The position numbers and the translations under genes are program-made. A stretch of 64,000 nucleotides of DNA from Lutimonas saemankumensis (lineage in GTDB: Bacteria; Bacteroidota; Bacteroidia; Flavobacteriales; Flavobacteriaceae): NCBI RefSeq assembly GCF_020171465.1, contig NZ_JAIUZR010000004.1, positions 496,001 to 560,000 on the forward strand, written 5' to 3'. Each line of letters opens with the position of its first letter. The first letter of the stretch is position 1. Shown in pieces: positions 35,689-44,606 of the stretch. The notes under the pieces are model-generated. The model saw nothing but the letters and a program-made list of their open reading frames with translations, was not told where the DNA came from and made no database searches.

Positions 35689-37465
35689 CCTCTATTAATT
35701 GCCTTCTGTATGCCGTCAGCAACTTGGATTTGGAAATAAAACCATGGTATTCTCCATTTTTTACGACAGGTAAATTCCAGGCCCCTGTTTGCTTGAATTT
35801 CTCCATAATAGCCTCCATATTGTCTTTTTCATGAAATATAATATCGGGGGCCCTGTGCATAAGTTCTTCCACCCGGACCTTGTCGTACATGTTTTGATCA
35901 AACATGATGTTCCGAATATCATCAAGAAGCAGTATTCCCAGAAATTCATTTTTTTCATTCACGACAGGAAATATATTTCTCTTTGATTTTGTGACGGCTC
36001 TATTCAACATCTCCCCCAAATTGTATTCCGGTTTGATCTTGACAAAATCTCTTTCGATGAGTTTGCTTTTTTCCATCATCATCAACACATTCTTATCCTT
36101 ATTATGGGTGAGTAATTCTCCTTTTTTTGCCAGTTCCATAGTATAAATGGAATTCGATACATAATATCTGGTCAGCGAGAAAGAAATGGCCGAAACGATC
36201 ATCAGGGGTACAAACAATTCATATCCGCCTGTTATATCTGCAATAAGGAAGATAGCCGTCAACGGAGCATGCAGCACCCCGGCCATCAGGCCGGTCATTC
36301 CGATGAGTGTAAAGTTTGATTCAGAAATTGAAAAGTCCCAGCCCAGGTTGTTTACGACCTTGGCGTAGACATTGCCAAGTGCACTTCCCATAACAAGCGT
36401 CGGAATGAATATTCCTCCTACCCCGCCTGCAGAAAAGGTCACTGTCATCGCAACTGCTTTAAATACTGTAATACCGATCAGAAGCAGAATGATCATCCAG
36501 ATATTTTCTTCAACTACCTGGGCAAACGGAATGCTTCCTATTGCTTTCATATGATTTCCCCGTAAAAGATTATTGATCAGATCAAAACCCTCCCCGTAAA
36601 GTGGTGGAATAAAAAATAATAAGATGCCAATGATAATCCCTCCAATAAACAGTTTCTTTACATCTCCCTTTATTTTGTCAAAAAGTCCCGTGATCCAAAA
36701 ATACATCTTCGAAAAATAAACGGAAGCTACAGCTGACCCTATTCCTAAAACCACATAGAATAAAATATCGTTTATTGAAAACCTGTCTTGAATCTCGAAA
36801 GTAAAAAGAATTTCCGATCCCAGGAAAAGGTAAGAAGTGATTACGGCCGAGACTGAAGCCAGCAACAAAGGAATCATGGAGGCAAAAGCAAGATCGAGAC
36901 TGAAAATCTCAACCGCAAATATTACGGCGGCAATAGGGGCCTTAAACATGGAGGCAACGGCTCCTGCCGAAGCACATCCGATCAATAATGACCTGTTTCT
37001 CGCACTGATATGAAAGTATTGTGCAATATTTGAAGCCACAGCCGCACCCGTGTTAATTGCAGGACCCTGCAAACCGACAGAACCTCCAAATCCAACCGTC
37101 AAGGGAGCTGTTATAAGGGAGGCATACATCTTATATCTTTCAATCAGTCCTTTTTTCTTGGACAATGAAAAGAGGGTTGACGGAATGGCATGGCCTATCT
37201 TTCTGCGGATAAAATATTTTTGTATCAGATAAACAAGGATCAAACCGATCAAAGGAAAAATAAAATACAGGCTGTGATGATAATCTACAATTATTTTACC
37301 CTGAAGAAGTGTTTGGATAAAATGCGTAAGGTTTTTTATGATCACTGTTCCCAGGCCGGCCAAAAAACCCACCAAAATACTCAATGCATAGATAAACTGC
37401 TGGTTGGTGATATGTTTATATCTCCATTTAAAAAATCTTTTTCTAAGCTTTTTTAGGGTTGGCAT
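35678..37465 (-). CDS. ClC-type chloride channel/transporter with CBS domains; gating Glu replaced by Gln
   Basis: A 595-residue protein. Residues about 20-430 are the ClC membrane domain: GHAIPSTLF replaces the usual GSGIP filter motif, GGSVGLQGPAINTG corresponds to the GREGP motif, and GGIFIPTLVMGSALG to GxFxP. In GLQGP residue 133 is Gln (codon CAG, complement of 37067-37069), where transporters have the gating Glu (Glu148 of CLC-ec1). Residues 445-590 hold a CBS pair (DFVKIKPEYNLGEML; HRAPDIIFHEKDNMEAIM). With Gln at this site a passive Cl- pathway is more likely than H+ exchange; that is inference from published mutants of the family. Confidence 0.92.
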   Translation of the reverse strand: MPTLKKLRKRFFKWRYKHITNQQFIYALSILVGFLAGLGTVIIKNLTHFIQTLLQGKIIVDYHHSLYFIFPLIGLILVYLIQKYFIRRKIGHAIPSTLFSLSKKKGLIERYKMYASLITAPLTVGFGGSVGLQGPAINTGAAVASNIAQYFHISARNRSLLIGCASAGAVASMFKAPIAAVIFAVEIFSLDLAFASMIPLLLASVSAVITSYLFLGSEILFTFEIQDRFSINDILFYVVLGIGSAVASVYFSKMYFWITGLFDKIKGDVKKLFIGGIIIGILLFFIPPLYGEGFDLINNLLRGNHMKAIGSIPFAQVVEENIWMIILLLIGITVFKAVAMTVTFSAGGVGGIFIPTLVMGSALGNVYAKVVNNLGWDFSISESNFTLIGMTGLMAGVLHAPLTAIFLIADITGGYELFVPLMIVSAISFSLTRYYVSNSIYTMELAKKGELLTHNKDKNVLMMMEKSKLIERDFVKIKPEYNLGEMLNRAVTKSKRNIFPVVNEKNEFLGILLLDDIRNIMFDQNMYDKVRVEELMHRAPDIIFHEKDNMEAIMEKFKQTGAWNLPVVKNGEYHGFISKSKLLTAYRRQLIEVSP

Positions 37466-37529
37466 TGATCAAATGGTACATGAAAAAGTTAATAGTGAAT
37501 AAAAGTAGCAATTATAAACCAAGCACAAA

Positions 37530-37557
37530 AAAATCCGAAATATACATTTCGGATTTT
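37530..37557 (-). terminator. Rho-independent terminator after aspS
   Basis: Arms 37530-37541 and 37546-37557 form a 12-base-pair perfect stem (AATCCGAAAT core) with a 4-base loop. On the minus strand it starts 12 bases after the aspS stop and ends in a T-run; T-runs on both strands make it potentially bidirectional. Confidence 0.88.
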
Positions 37558-37568
37558 TAACGCTTAAT

Positions 37569-39320
37569 TTATTTTAAATTCAGTTTCAGATTTAGCTCTT
37601 TCAACTGATCCTCATCGATCCTGGAAGGTGCTTCGATCATTACATCTCGGCCGGAATTGTTTTTAGGAAAGGCAATAAAATCTCTTATTGTTTCCTGGCC
37701 ACCTAAAATGGCAACCAGCCTGTCCAAACCAAAAGCCAGTCCTCCATGCGGTGGTGCCCCATATTCGAATGCATTCATCAAAAACCCAAATTGTTCCTGA
37801 GCCTCTTCCTTTGAAAATCCAAGGAGGTCAAACATCCTCGATTGGGTTTCCTTATCAAAAATTCGTATTGAGCCTCCGCCGATTTCATTTCCGTTCAGCA
37901 CCATATCATAGGCATTGGCGCGAACTTTACCCGGATCTGTATCAAGCAGATCAAGGTCTTCAGGCTTTGGAGAAGTAAAAGGGTGATGCATGGCGTGATA
38001 CCTTTCTGTTTCCTCATCCCATTCCAATAATGGAAAATCAACTACCCAGAGCGGTGCAAACTCGTCCGGTTTTCTCAATCCCAACTGTTCAGCCATCTCC
38101 ATTCTTAGCGTACTCAATTGTGTCCTCGTCTTATCGGCCTCCCCGGCCATCACTAAAAGTAAATCTCCGGTTGAAGCTCCCAACCTCTCTGACCAGCTTT
38201 TAAGTTGTTCCTGATCAAAGAATTTATCTACTGAAGATTTAAAAGTTCCGTCTTCGTTGTATTTTACCCAGACAAGACCCTTGGCACCCACTTGAGGGGT
38301 TTTCACGAAATCAATAATCTTGTCAAGCTGTTTTCTTGAATACTCAGAACATCCCGGAACGGCTATTCCTACCACAAGGTCCTGAGAGTCGAAAACTCCA
38401 AATCCTTTTCCCTGTGCCAGATCATTTAATTCTCCAAACTTCATGTCAAACCTGATGTCGGGTTTGTCATTTCCATAGGTCTTTATGGCCTCTTCGTAAC
38501 TCATTCTTGGAAAATCAGCTACCTCAACACCATTTATTTCTTTTAACAGATGTCTAACCAATCCTTCAAAGGTATTGAGGATATCTTCCTGTTCCACAAA
38601 TGCCATTTCACAATCGATCTGAGTAAACTCAGGTTGCCTGTCTGCCCTTAAATCCTCATCCCTGAAACATTTGACAATTTGAAAATACTTGTCAAGCCCG
38701 CCTACCATGAGCAACTGTTTAAAGGTCTGAGGAGATTGTGGCAATGCATAAAACTGTCCTTCATTCATTCTCGAAGGCACAACAAAATCCCTCGCCCCTT
38801 CAGGAGTAGATTTGATCAGATAAGGTGTCTCGACATCAATAAAACCTTGCTTCGAAAGATAATTTCTGACTTCCATGGTAACGTTTGAACGAAATATCAA
38901 ATTATCGCGAACCGGTTTCCTTCGGATATCGAGATATCTGTACTTCATTCTTAATTCGTCACCGCCATCAGTTTCATTCTCAATGGTGAACGGAGGTACT
39001 TTAGCCGCATTCAAGATGTTCAGCTCAGCAACAAGTATTTCAATATTTCCGGTTGGTATCTGATCGTTCTTGGCCTCTCTTTCAATAACTTTACCTTTGA
39101 TCTGGATAACAAATTCCCTTCCCAGGCTTCTCGCCTTCTCTACAATTTCCAAATCCGTTCTTTCACTGTCAAAAATTAACTGAGTTATCCCATATCTGTC
39201 ACGAAGATCCACCCAGACCATGAACCCTTTGTCCCTGACTTTCTGAACCCATCCAGACAATAGAACTTCCATTCCCTCATGCTCCAGCCTTAACTCTCCG
39301 TTATTATGACTTCTGTACAT
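37569..39320 (-). CDS. aspS: Aspartyl-tRNA synthetase
   Basis: A 583-residue class II synthetase charging tRNA-Asp. Domains: OB-fold anticodon-binding 1-110 ([25 protein letters not shown]-like); catalytic core from about 140 with motif 2 [18 protein letters not shown] near 220; a bacterial GAD insertion about 290-400; motif 3 [13 protein letters not shown] near 545. This domain set is the bacterial type. It may be discriminating or not; no asparaginyl system can be judged here. Single gene with its own terminator. Confidence 0.97.
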   Translation of the reverse strand: MYRSHNNGELRLEHEGMEVLLSGWVQKVRDKGFMVWVDLRDRYGITQLIFDSERTDLEIVEKARSLGREFVIQIKGKVIEREAKNDQIPTGNIEILVAELNILNAAKVPPFTIENETDGGDELRMKYRYLDIRRKPVRDNLIFRSNVTMEVRNYLSKQGFIDVETPYLIKSTPEGARDFVVPSRMNEGQFYALPQSPQTFKQLLMVGGLDKYFQIVKCFRDEDLRADRQPEFTQIDCEMAFVEQEDILNTFEGLVRHLLKEINGVEVADFPRMSYEEAIKTYGNDKPDIRFDMKFGELNDLAQGKGFGVFDSQDLVVGIAVPGCSEYSRKQLDKIIDFVKTPQVGAKGLVWVKYNEDGTFKSSVDKFFDQEQLKSWSERLGASTGDLLLVMAGEADKTRTQLSTLRMEMAEQLGLRKPDEFAPLWVVDFPLLEWDEETERYHAMHHPFTSPKPEDLDLLDTDPGKVRANAYDMVLNGNEIGGGSIRIFDKETQSRMFDLLGFSKEEAQEQFGFLMNAFEYGAPPHGGLAFGLDRLVAILGGQETIRDFIAFPKNNSGRDVMIEAPSRIDEDQLKELNLKLNLK

Positions 39321-39474
39321 TTTCCTGCTCTTTTTATTGAAGGTGCAAATTTAGTATATAAGTATGAGATTCAATGAATTTAAAATAATTTTTATCACCT
39401 CTTTTTTATCTTCAAATAACTTGTATTCAAAATAGAAATGAAGGAATATCTTCAGTCAGGAAGGAATTAAAAAT

Positions 39475-39482
39475 TATATTTG
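39475..39482 (+). promoter_or_regulatory. Promoter -7 box abutting the rsmI start
   Basis: TATATTTG (exact TAnnTTTG) ends 6 bases before the rsmI ATG at 39489. The expected start point is at or within a few bases of the ATG, suggesting a leaderless mRNA. No clear -33 TTTG is seen. Confidence 0.5.
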
Positions 39483-39488
39483 TAAAAA

Positions 39489-40196
39489 ATGAAACTCGTG
39501 GATTCCGATCAGGATAATACTTCAAAACTTTATTTAGTACCCACGCCCATTGGTAATCTGGAGGATATAACGTTGCGCGCCATACGGATATTGAAAGAAG
39601 TGGACCTTATTCTCGCAGAAGATACAAGAACCTCATCAAAATTGTTAAGACATTACGGTATAGAAACCCCTATGATGTCTCACCACATGCACAACGAGCA
39701 TAAAATGACTGAAAGAATCACTGACAGGATCGCAGGTGGTGAAAAAATCGCCCTGATTACCGATGCCGGTACTCCGGGAATTTCAGATCCCGGGTTCCTG
39801 CTCACACGTGCCTGCATTGAAAAAGGCCTTGAAGTAGAATGCCTCCCGGGAGCAACAGCATTTGTCCCTGCTCTTGTGAATAGTGGTTTTCCGAGTGATA
39901 AGTTTGTATTTGAAGGATTTCTTCCTCTTAAAAAAGGAAGACAAACACGATTGAAAAAATTAGCAGAAGAAACCAGGACCATCATTTTTTATGAATCTCC
40001 ACATAAATTGAATAAAACGCTGGATCAGTTCGCTGTGTATTTCGGAGAAGATCGCTTGGTTTCTGTTTCAAGGGAACTGACCAAAATGTTTGAAGAAACC
40101 TTAAGGGGAAAGATCAGTTACATCAAACAGCATTTTCTAAAAAATCCTCCTAAAGGTGAATTTGTGATCATCCTTAAAGGAGCTGATAAAAAATAA
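39489..40196 (+). CDS. rsmI: 16S rRNA (cytidine1402-2'-O)-methyltransferase
   Basis: A 235-residue SAM-dependent methylase of the TP-methylase fold that modifies C1402 in the ribosomal decoding centre. Signatures: LVPTPIGNLEDITLRA near residue 16, AEDTRTSSKLL near 40, LITDAGTPGISDPG near 90, and GATAFVPAL near 122. Length is short for E. coli RsmI (286) but usual for Bacteroidota, which lack the extra C-terminal part. Family homology starts at residue 13, so a GTG at 39498 is an alternative start. It is 21 bases before the dipeptide epimerase gene. Confidence 0.95.
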   Translation: MKLVDSDQDNTSKLYLVPTPIGNLEDITLRAIRILKEVDLILAEDTRTSSKLLRHYGIETPMMSHHMHNEHKMTERITDRIAGGEKIALITDAGTPGISDPGFLLTRACIEKGLEVECLPGATAFVPALVNSGFPSDKFVFEGFLPLKKGRQTRLKKLAEETRTIIFYESPHKLNKTLDQFAVYFGEDRLVSVSRELTKMFEETLRGKISYIKQHFLKNPPKGEFVIILKGADKK

Positions 40197-40217
40197 AAAC
40201 GATTTTCCTCGGTCCTT

Positions 40218-41264
40218 ATGCAACTTATTATTCGTACATATAATTTAGAACTCCGCCATACCTTTAGGATTTCCAGACAGTCTTTTGACCATAAAAGAGT
40301 GATGGTTGTGGAATTGAAAGTTGGAAACATCTCGGGATACGGAGAAGCCTCTGAAAATCCCTATTACAAGCATAAGTTAGAAGATATGATCAGGGATCTT
40401 CTTGGGGTCAAGAGGGAAATTGAATGTGATACTTTTAAAACTCCTGAAACCCCTGAAACCTTTTGGGAAAGGATGTATCCGATTTTAAAACACAATTTAT
40501 TTGCTTTGTGCGCCCTGGACATTGCCTACAATGATCTTTATTCACGTCTTAAAAACAAAAAATTATATGAACTTTGGGGGTATAGTATTGAAAATAATAT
40601 ACTTTCCAATTTTACTATAGGAATAGATACCATTGAAAATATGCTTTCAAAAATGAAAGATACTCCCTGGCCCATCTATAAAATCAAGCTTGGGACCCAC
40701 GAAGACCTGAAAATTATCAAGGCCCTGAGAAGACATACCAATGCCATATTTAGAATTGATGCAAATTGTGCATGGAGCGTAGAGGAGACCCTGAGTAATG
40801 CTCTTGCTCTAAAAGATCTTGGTGTGGAGTTTCTGGAGCAACCCCTTCCCGCGGAAGAGGTGGATGGCATGAGACATTTATATAAAAAATGCGCTTTACC
40901 TTTAGTGGCAGACGAAAGCTGTCAAAAAGAATCTGATATTGAAAACTGTTTTGGACTATTTCATGGCGTCAACATAAAACTTGTAAAATGCGGCGGGCTG
41001 ACTCCTGCAAGAAGAATGCTTCATCGTGCTCAAGAACTGGGAATGAAGAAAATGGTAGGCTGCATGACCGAATCTTCGGTTGGAATTTCAGCAATTGCAC
41101 ATTTGGTTCCTGAACTTGATTATGTAGATATGGACGGTGCCGTTTTGCTTCGACAGGATATTGCAGAAGGAGTATCGCTGGAATATGGTAAAATTGTATA
41201 TTCAGATCTTAAGGGAACCGGAGTAAAACTTATTGATTTGAAACCTATTACTAAACATTCATAA
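40218..41264 (+). CDS. Dipeptide epimerase (L-Ala-D/L-Glu epimerase-like), enolase superfamily
   Basis: A 348-residue enzyme. Enolase-superfamily motifs: Lys pair in YKIKLGTHED near residue 155, metal ligands in FRIDANCAWS (Asp), FLEQPL (Glu) and VADESC (Asp), and the second catalytic Lys in VNIKLVKCGGL. This arrangement with DxD-type C-terminal end DMDG is typical of the Ala-Glu epimerase branch, which recycles murein peptides. Substrate specificity among dipeptides cannot be told from sequence. Placed between rsmI and an OsmC gene, both close enough for one operon. Confidence 0.88.
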   Translation: MQLIIRTYNLELRHTFRISRQSFDHKRVMVVELKVGNISGYGEASENPYYKHKLEDMIRDLLGVKREIECDTFKTPETPETFWERMYPILKHNLFALCALDIAYNDLYSRLKNKKLYELWGYSIENNILSNFTIGIDTIENMLSKMKDTPWPIYKIKLGTHEDLKIIKALRRHTNAIFRIDANCAWSVEETLSNALALKDLGVEFLEQPLPAEEVDGMRHLYKKCALPLVADESCQKESDIENCFGLFHGVNIKLVKCGGLTPARRMLHRAQELGMKKMVGCMTESSVGISAIAHLVPELDYVDMDGAVLLRQDIAEGVSLEYGKIVYSDLKGTGVKLIDLKPITKHS

Positions 41265-41283
41265 AATATAAATTAAAAATCAT

Positions 41284-41712
41284 ATGACACAGGAAATAAA
41301 AACACAATGGCTGGGTAAAATGCTCTTTAATGCAGACACTTTAGGGGGTAATTTCAAAATTGATGCTGCGGCTGAATCGGGTGGTGAAGGCAAAGGGGTT
41401 AGGCCAAAGGCCCTCATGCTGACTTCTCTTGCAGGTTGTACAGGTATGGATATGGTCTCCCTGCTCAAAAAAATGAGAGCAGAAGTAGAAGATATGGAAA
41501 TCAATGTTTCAGGAGAACTGACAGACGAACATCCTAAATTCTATGATAAAGTTACGCTGGAATACATCTTTTCTGGTAAGGACCTTAAAAAAGATAAAAT
41601 AGAAAAGGCGATAAAGCTTTCCGCAGACAAATATTGCGGGGTTATGGAAATGTTTCGACAATTTGCCGAGATAACAACCGTGGTCAGATACAAAGAAAAA
41701 AAGAGCTCTTAA
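41284..41712 (+). CDS. OsmC family protein (peroxiredoxin-like)
   Basis: A 142-residue protein of the OsmC/Ohr fold. The two redox cysteines are in SLAGCTGMDMVSLLKKM (about residue 47) and DKYCGVMEMF (about residue 118), as in thiol peroxidases that reduce organic hydroperoxides. The N-terminal GGNFKIDAAAESGGEGKGVRPKALML fragment shows the usual (G)xxxxP(K/T)xLml entry. The TAA stop lies in the loop of the shared terminator hairpin. Confidence 0.9.
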   Translation: MTQEIKTQWLGKMLFNADTLGGNFKIDAAAESGGEGKGVRPKALMLTSLAGCTGMDMVSLLKKMRAEVEDMEINVSGELTDEHPKFYDKVTLEYIFSGKDLKKDKIEKAIKLSADKYCGVMEMFRQFAEITTVVRYKEKKSS

Positions 41713-41726
41713 GAGCTCTTTTTTTT
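41696..41726. terminator. Bidirectional terminator between osmC-like and wza-like genes
   Basis: A7-GAGCTC (41696-41708) pairs with GAGCTC-T8 (41713-41726) around the loop TTAA. The osmC-like stop codon TAA (41710-41712) is in the loop and the wza-like stop (41725-41727) lies in the T-run. T-runs on both strands let it serve both converging genes. Confidence 0.85.
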
Positions 41727-42507
41727 AATTTTGATTGTTCAATATGGTTACTACCAGTGCAGTCATAGAGATTAACAAGCCCAGTGAACTCAGTACAACT
41801 CCTGTTTGGGCACCAATGGCTGAATTCCTCGCCCTTGTTTTATTTGGCTCAACATATACAACATCATTCTGGCTAAGATAATAAACCGGAGATTCAAATA
41901 AATTATCTGATTTTAAATTAACTCTTGTATATGTTTTCTTCCCGTCATAATCCTGAATGACCAATACGTTTTCTCTTTCCCCATAAATCGTGAGATCACC
42001 AGCAAGTGATATTGCCTCTATAAGGGTAATTCGTTCATTAGTAGCCGTAAAAGTTCCAGGACGGTTAACTTCACCTAAAACAGTTATTCGATAATTCACA
42101 GTTTCAATATCTACGATCGGGTTTTTGATATAATCGGATAATTTATCTTGCAACATTTTAGTGGCCTGGGCACGATTGAGACCGGCAATTTTAAGCATTC
42201 CAAGTACAGGAAAATTAATATTACCGTCAGGATCTACCCTATATGTTTGAATTCTTTCTCTGCCTCTGGCATCTTGTGTGTCAAGAGAAATACTAACAGA
42301 TGATTTGTTGAAGGGTCTTGCTGCTTCGGGATCCATAGCATTAACAATTATGACAAGTTCGTCATCAATATGGTAGGTTGGAGAGTAACTGTCCAGTCCG
42401 ATAGAATTATCGGCACTATCCATACCATTAAAATAAACTACATCATCTTTTGTTGCGCAAGAAAACAGCAATGCAATGAATAGAAAGAAGGGAATAATTT
42501 TTTTCAT
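41725..42507 (-). CDS. Polysaccharide export lipoprotein (Wza-like, Poly_export/SLBB)
   Basis: A 260-residue outer-membrane polysaccharide export protein. Lipoprotein signal ends LLFSCATKDD (Cys at 17). The Poly_export domain (residues about 45-125) has YHIDDELVIIVNAMDPEA and DPDGNINFPVLGML, its hallmarks. An SLBB-type domain follows (ITVLGEVNRPGTFTATNERITLIEAISLAGDL, residues 145-175). A C-terminal hydrophobic stretch 230-256 is typical of Bacteroidota homologues. No Wzc-type tyrosine kinase gene follows; the gene ends at a terminator against osmC. It is the third gene after upxY and ugd. Confidence 0.92.
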   Translation of the reverse strand: MKKIIPFFLFIALLFSCATKDDVVYFNGMDSADNSIGLDSYSPTYHIDDELVIIVNAMDPEAARPFNKSSVSISLDTQDARGRERIQTYRVDPDGNINFPVLGMLKIAGLNRAQATKMLQDKLSDYIKNPIVDIETVNYRITVLGEVNRPGTFTATNERITLIEAISLAGDLTIYGERENVLVIQDYDGKKTYTRVNLKSDNLFESPVYYLSQNDVVYVEPNKTRARNSAIGAQTGVVLSSLGLLISMTALVVTILNNQN

Positions 42508-42581
42508 AACGAGGGGTTTTTAATAACGAATATACTTATTTATTTTAACTATCCAAATGTATTTTATTCATTCAAAGACTG

Positions 42582-43925
42582 TTAAGCATCCAAAATTTCG
42601 GGTTTTTTGCCAATTTGATAATATTCAAATCCTCGAGATGCAAGTCTTAAATGAGAATATTGGTTCCTTCCATCAAAAATTATCGGATCGATCAAATTTT
42701 TCTTCAATTCTTCAAAGTCAGGAGAACGAAACTCTTTCCATTCCGTAAGTAAAATCATCGCATTCGCTTCCCCCAGGGTTTCATATTTAGAATTATAATA
42801 ACTTACATTTGGTGTGTCTTTTAAATAAAAACTCCTTGCCTCATGCATGGCTTTCGGGTCATAAGCATTTATTCGAGCTCCTCTTTTCACCAGCTCCTTC
42901 ACAATATATATAGCAGGAGCCTCTCTCATATCATCGGTCCCAGGTTTAAACGCCAGTCCCCAAAGGGCAAAGGTCTTATCTGAAAGATCCTCACCAAAAC
43001 GCTGGATGATCTTTTCCGCAACGACAAGTTTTTGCCTGTCATTAACATCTTCTACTGAAGCTATCAAATCCGCCTGATATCCTTTATCTTCGGCAATTTT
43101 CTTTAAGGCCTTAACATCTTTCGGAAAACATGAACCTCCATATCCGCTTCCCGGATATATGAAACTGTAACCGATTCTTGAATCTGATCCTATTCCTATT
43201 CTTACCTGATTCACATCAGCGTCTACTAATTCACAAATATTGGCAATCTCATTCATAAATGAGATTTTTGTTGCCAGCATTGCATTTGCCACATATTTCG
43301 TCATTTCAGCTGAGCGAACATCCATTTCGATCATACGGTCATGATTATGCGTAAAAGGTGCATAAAGATCTCTCATGACTTCAAAGGCTTTCGGACTTTC
43401 TGCTCCAACTACAATTCTGTCAGGCTTCATAAAATCCTGTATAGCAGCACCTTCTTTCAAAAATTCAGGATTCGAAACCACATCAAAATCTATTCTAATC
43501 CCTCTCGAATCAAGTTCTTCTTCAATCACCTTTTTTACTTTATCTGCAGTTCCCACAGGAACAGTCGACTTATCCACGACGATCAAAGGATGGGTCATTT
43601 TCTGCCCTATTTCACGCGCAACGCTCAAAACATATTGGAGGTCTGCAGAACCATCCTCACCCATGGGTGTGCCCACCGCTATAAAAACGACTTTCGATTT
43701 TTTTAATCCTTCTTCGAGCTTAGTGCTAAAATGAAGACTTCCGTTTTCAACGTTTCTTATGACCATTGACTCCAGTCCCGGCTCATATATTGGAATAATT
43801 CCCTTTTTTAGTTTATCGATTTTGCCTTTATCTATATCGATGCAGGTAACCGTGTTTCCCATTTCAGCAAAACATGTTCCTGTTACCAGCCCCACATAGC
43901 CTGAACCAACAACCGCTATATTCAT
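42582..43925 (-). CDS. ugd: UDP-glucose 6-dehydrogenase
   Basis: A 447-residue enzyme that oxidises UDP-glucose to UDP-glucuronate with two NAD+. N-terminal Rossmann motif VGSGYVGLVTGTCFAE (residues 6-21), VAVGTPMGEDGSADL near 85, and active-site Cys266 in GSGYGGSCFPKD. C-terminal domain has WGLAFKPGTDDMREAP. The family also holds GDP-mannose and UDP-ManNAc dehydrogenases; the GSGYGGSCFPKD form with full-length C-terminus points to UDP-glucose. It lies 4 bases after upxY and 74 before the wza-like gene, giving a small capsule-type operon. Confidence 0.93.
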   Translation of the reverse strand: MNIAVVGSGYVGLVTGTCFAEMGNTVTCIDIDKGKIDKLKKGIIPIYEPGLESMVIRNVENGSLHFSTKLEEGLKKSKVVFIAVGTPMGEDGSADLQYVLSVAREIGQKMTHPLIVVDKSTVPVGTADKVKKVIEEELDSRGIRIDFDVVSNPEFLKEGAAIQDFMKPDRIVVGAESPKAFEVMRDLYAPFTHNHDRMIEMDVRSAEMTKYVANAMLATKISFMNEIANICELVDADVNQVRIGIGSDSRIGYSFIYPGSGYGGSCFPKDVKALKKIAEDKGYQADLIASVEDVNDRQKLVVAEKIIQRFGEDLSDKTFALWGLAFKPGTDDMREAPAIYIVKELVKRGARINAYDPKAMHEARSFYLKDTPNVSYYNSKYETLGEANAMILLTEWKEFRSPDFEELKKNLIDPIIFDGRNQYSHLRLASRGFEYYQIGKKPEILDA

Positions 43926-43929
43926 TAAT

Positions 43930-44472
43930 TTATGCTTTTATAAATTCTTTCTTCTCTAATTTTCTCAAAAAACTCAGTGGAATATTGACATTAAAACAAC
44001 TTCCAAGGGAATCAATTTTCACCACAACTCTGTGATTGCTTCCTTCCTTTATGCAAGTAGCTATAAGCCCCATAAACGGGCCATTTATAACTTCAACATC
44101 ATCCCCAGCGGTTACATTAATGCAGTTTGAAACCTCATGACTTTCTGAATTACTACTTAATATCCTAAGGTTTTCTATCTCTACCGGCCTGATCCTGGCA
44201 GGTTTGCCGAGATGCTTCAAAACACTTACCGTTCCCTGAATGGGCAAGGTTTTATAAAGGTCTTTTTCCTCCATATAAACAAAAATATAGGAAGGTATCA
44301 GGGGGAGTTCTAAAGTTTTTTTTCTGTCACTCCATTGTCTTACCGTCTTCACAACTGGCAGAAAAGCATGAATTTCATGCTGTTGCATGCGCTCATATAC
44401 TTTTTTTTCCGACCTCGGCTTCGTGAAAATGGCAAACCACTCACACTTATCTTGATTTTGACTAAAATTCAT
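43930..44472 (-). CDS. UpxY family transcription antiterminator (NusG-like)
   Basis: A 180-residue specialised NusG paralogue. Residues 9-105 are the NGN domain (WFAIFTKPRSEKKVYERM, IPSYIFVYMEEKDL, LKHLGKPARI); residues about 120-150 are a KOW motif (AGDDVEVINGPFMGLIATCI). In Bacteroides, UpxY proteins are encoded first in capsule operons and allow transcription of those long operons. Here it heads only ugd and the wza-like gene. A TATATTTG -7 box at 44525-44532 lies 53 bases upstream. Confidence 0.92.
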   Translation of the reverse strand: MNFSQNQDKCEWFAIFTKPRSEKKVYERMQQHEIHAFLPVVKTVRQWSDRKKTLELPLIPSYIFVYMEEKDLYKTLPIQGTVSVLKHLGKPARIRPVEIENLRILSSNSESHEVSNCINVTAGDDVEVINGPFMGLIATCIKEGSNHRVVVKIDSLGSCFNVNIPLSFLRKLEKKEFIKA

Positions 44473-44524
44473 AGGTTAAAACTTTTATCAACAATAGTGG
44501 TTTAACTACTTTTGAATGAACGAA

Positions 44525-44532
44525 CAAATATA
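44525..44532 (-). promoter_or_regulatory. Promoter -7 box of the upxY operon
   Basis: On the minus strand TATATTTG matches TAnnTTTG exactly. It gives a leader of roughly 50 bases before the upxY ATG (44472). No clear -33 element. Confidence 0.5.
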
Positions 44533-44551
44533 ATATTTAATATATTTACCA

Positions 44552-44583
44552 CGCTGTTTTTGTCAACTAATATCGCTGTTTTT
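44552..44583. repeat. Two 10-base direct repeats in the divergent upxY / glycosyltransferase gap
   Basis: CGCTGTTTTT occurs at 44552-44561 and 44574-44583, start to start 22 bases (two helical turns). They lie upstream of the upxY -7 box and 24-55 bases before the TTG start of the glycosyltransferase. Layout suits a dimeric regulator bound on one DNA face; identity unknown. Confidence 0.4.
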
Positions 44584-44606
44584 AATATTCTCTAATCCTC
44601 CCATAT

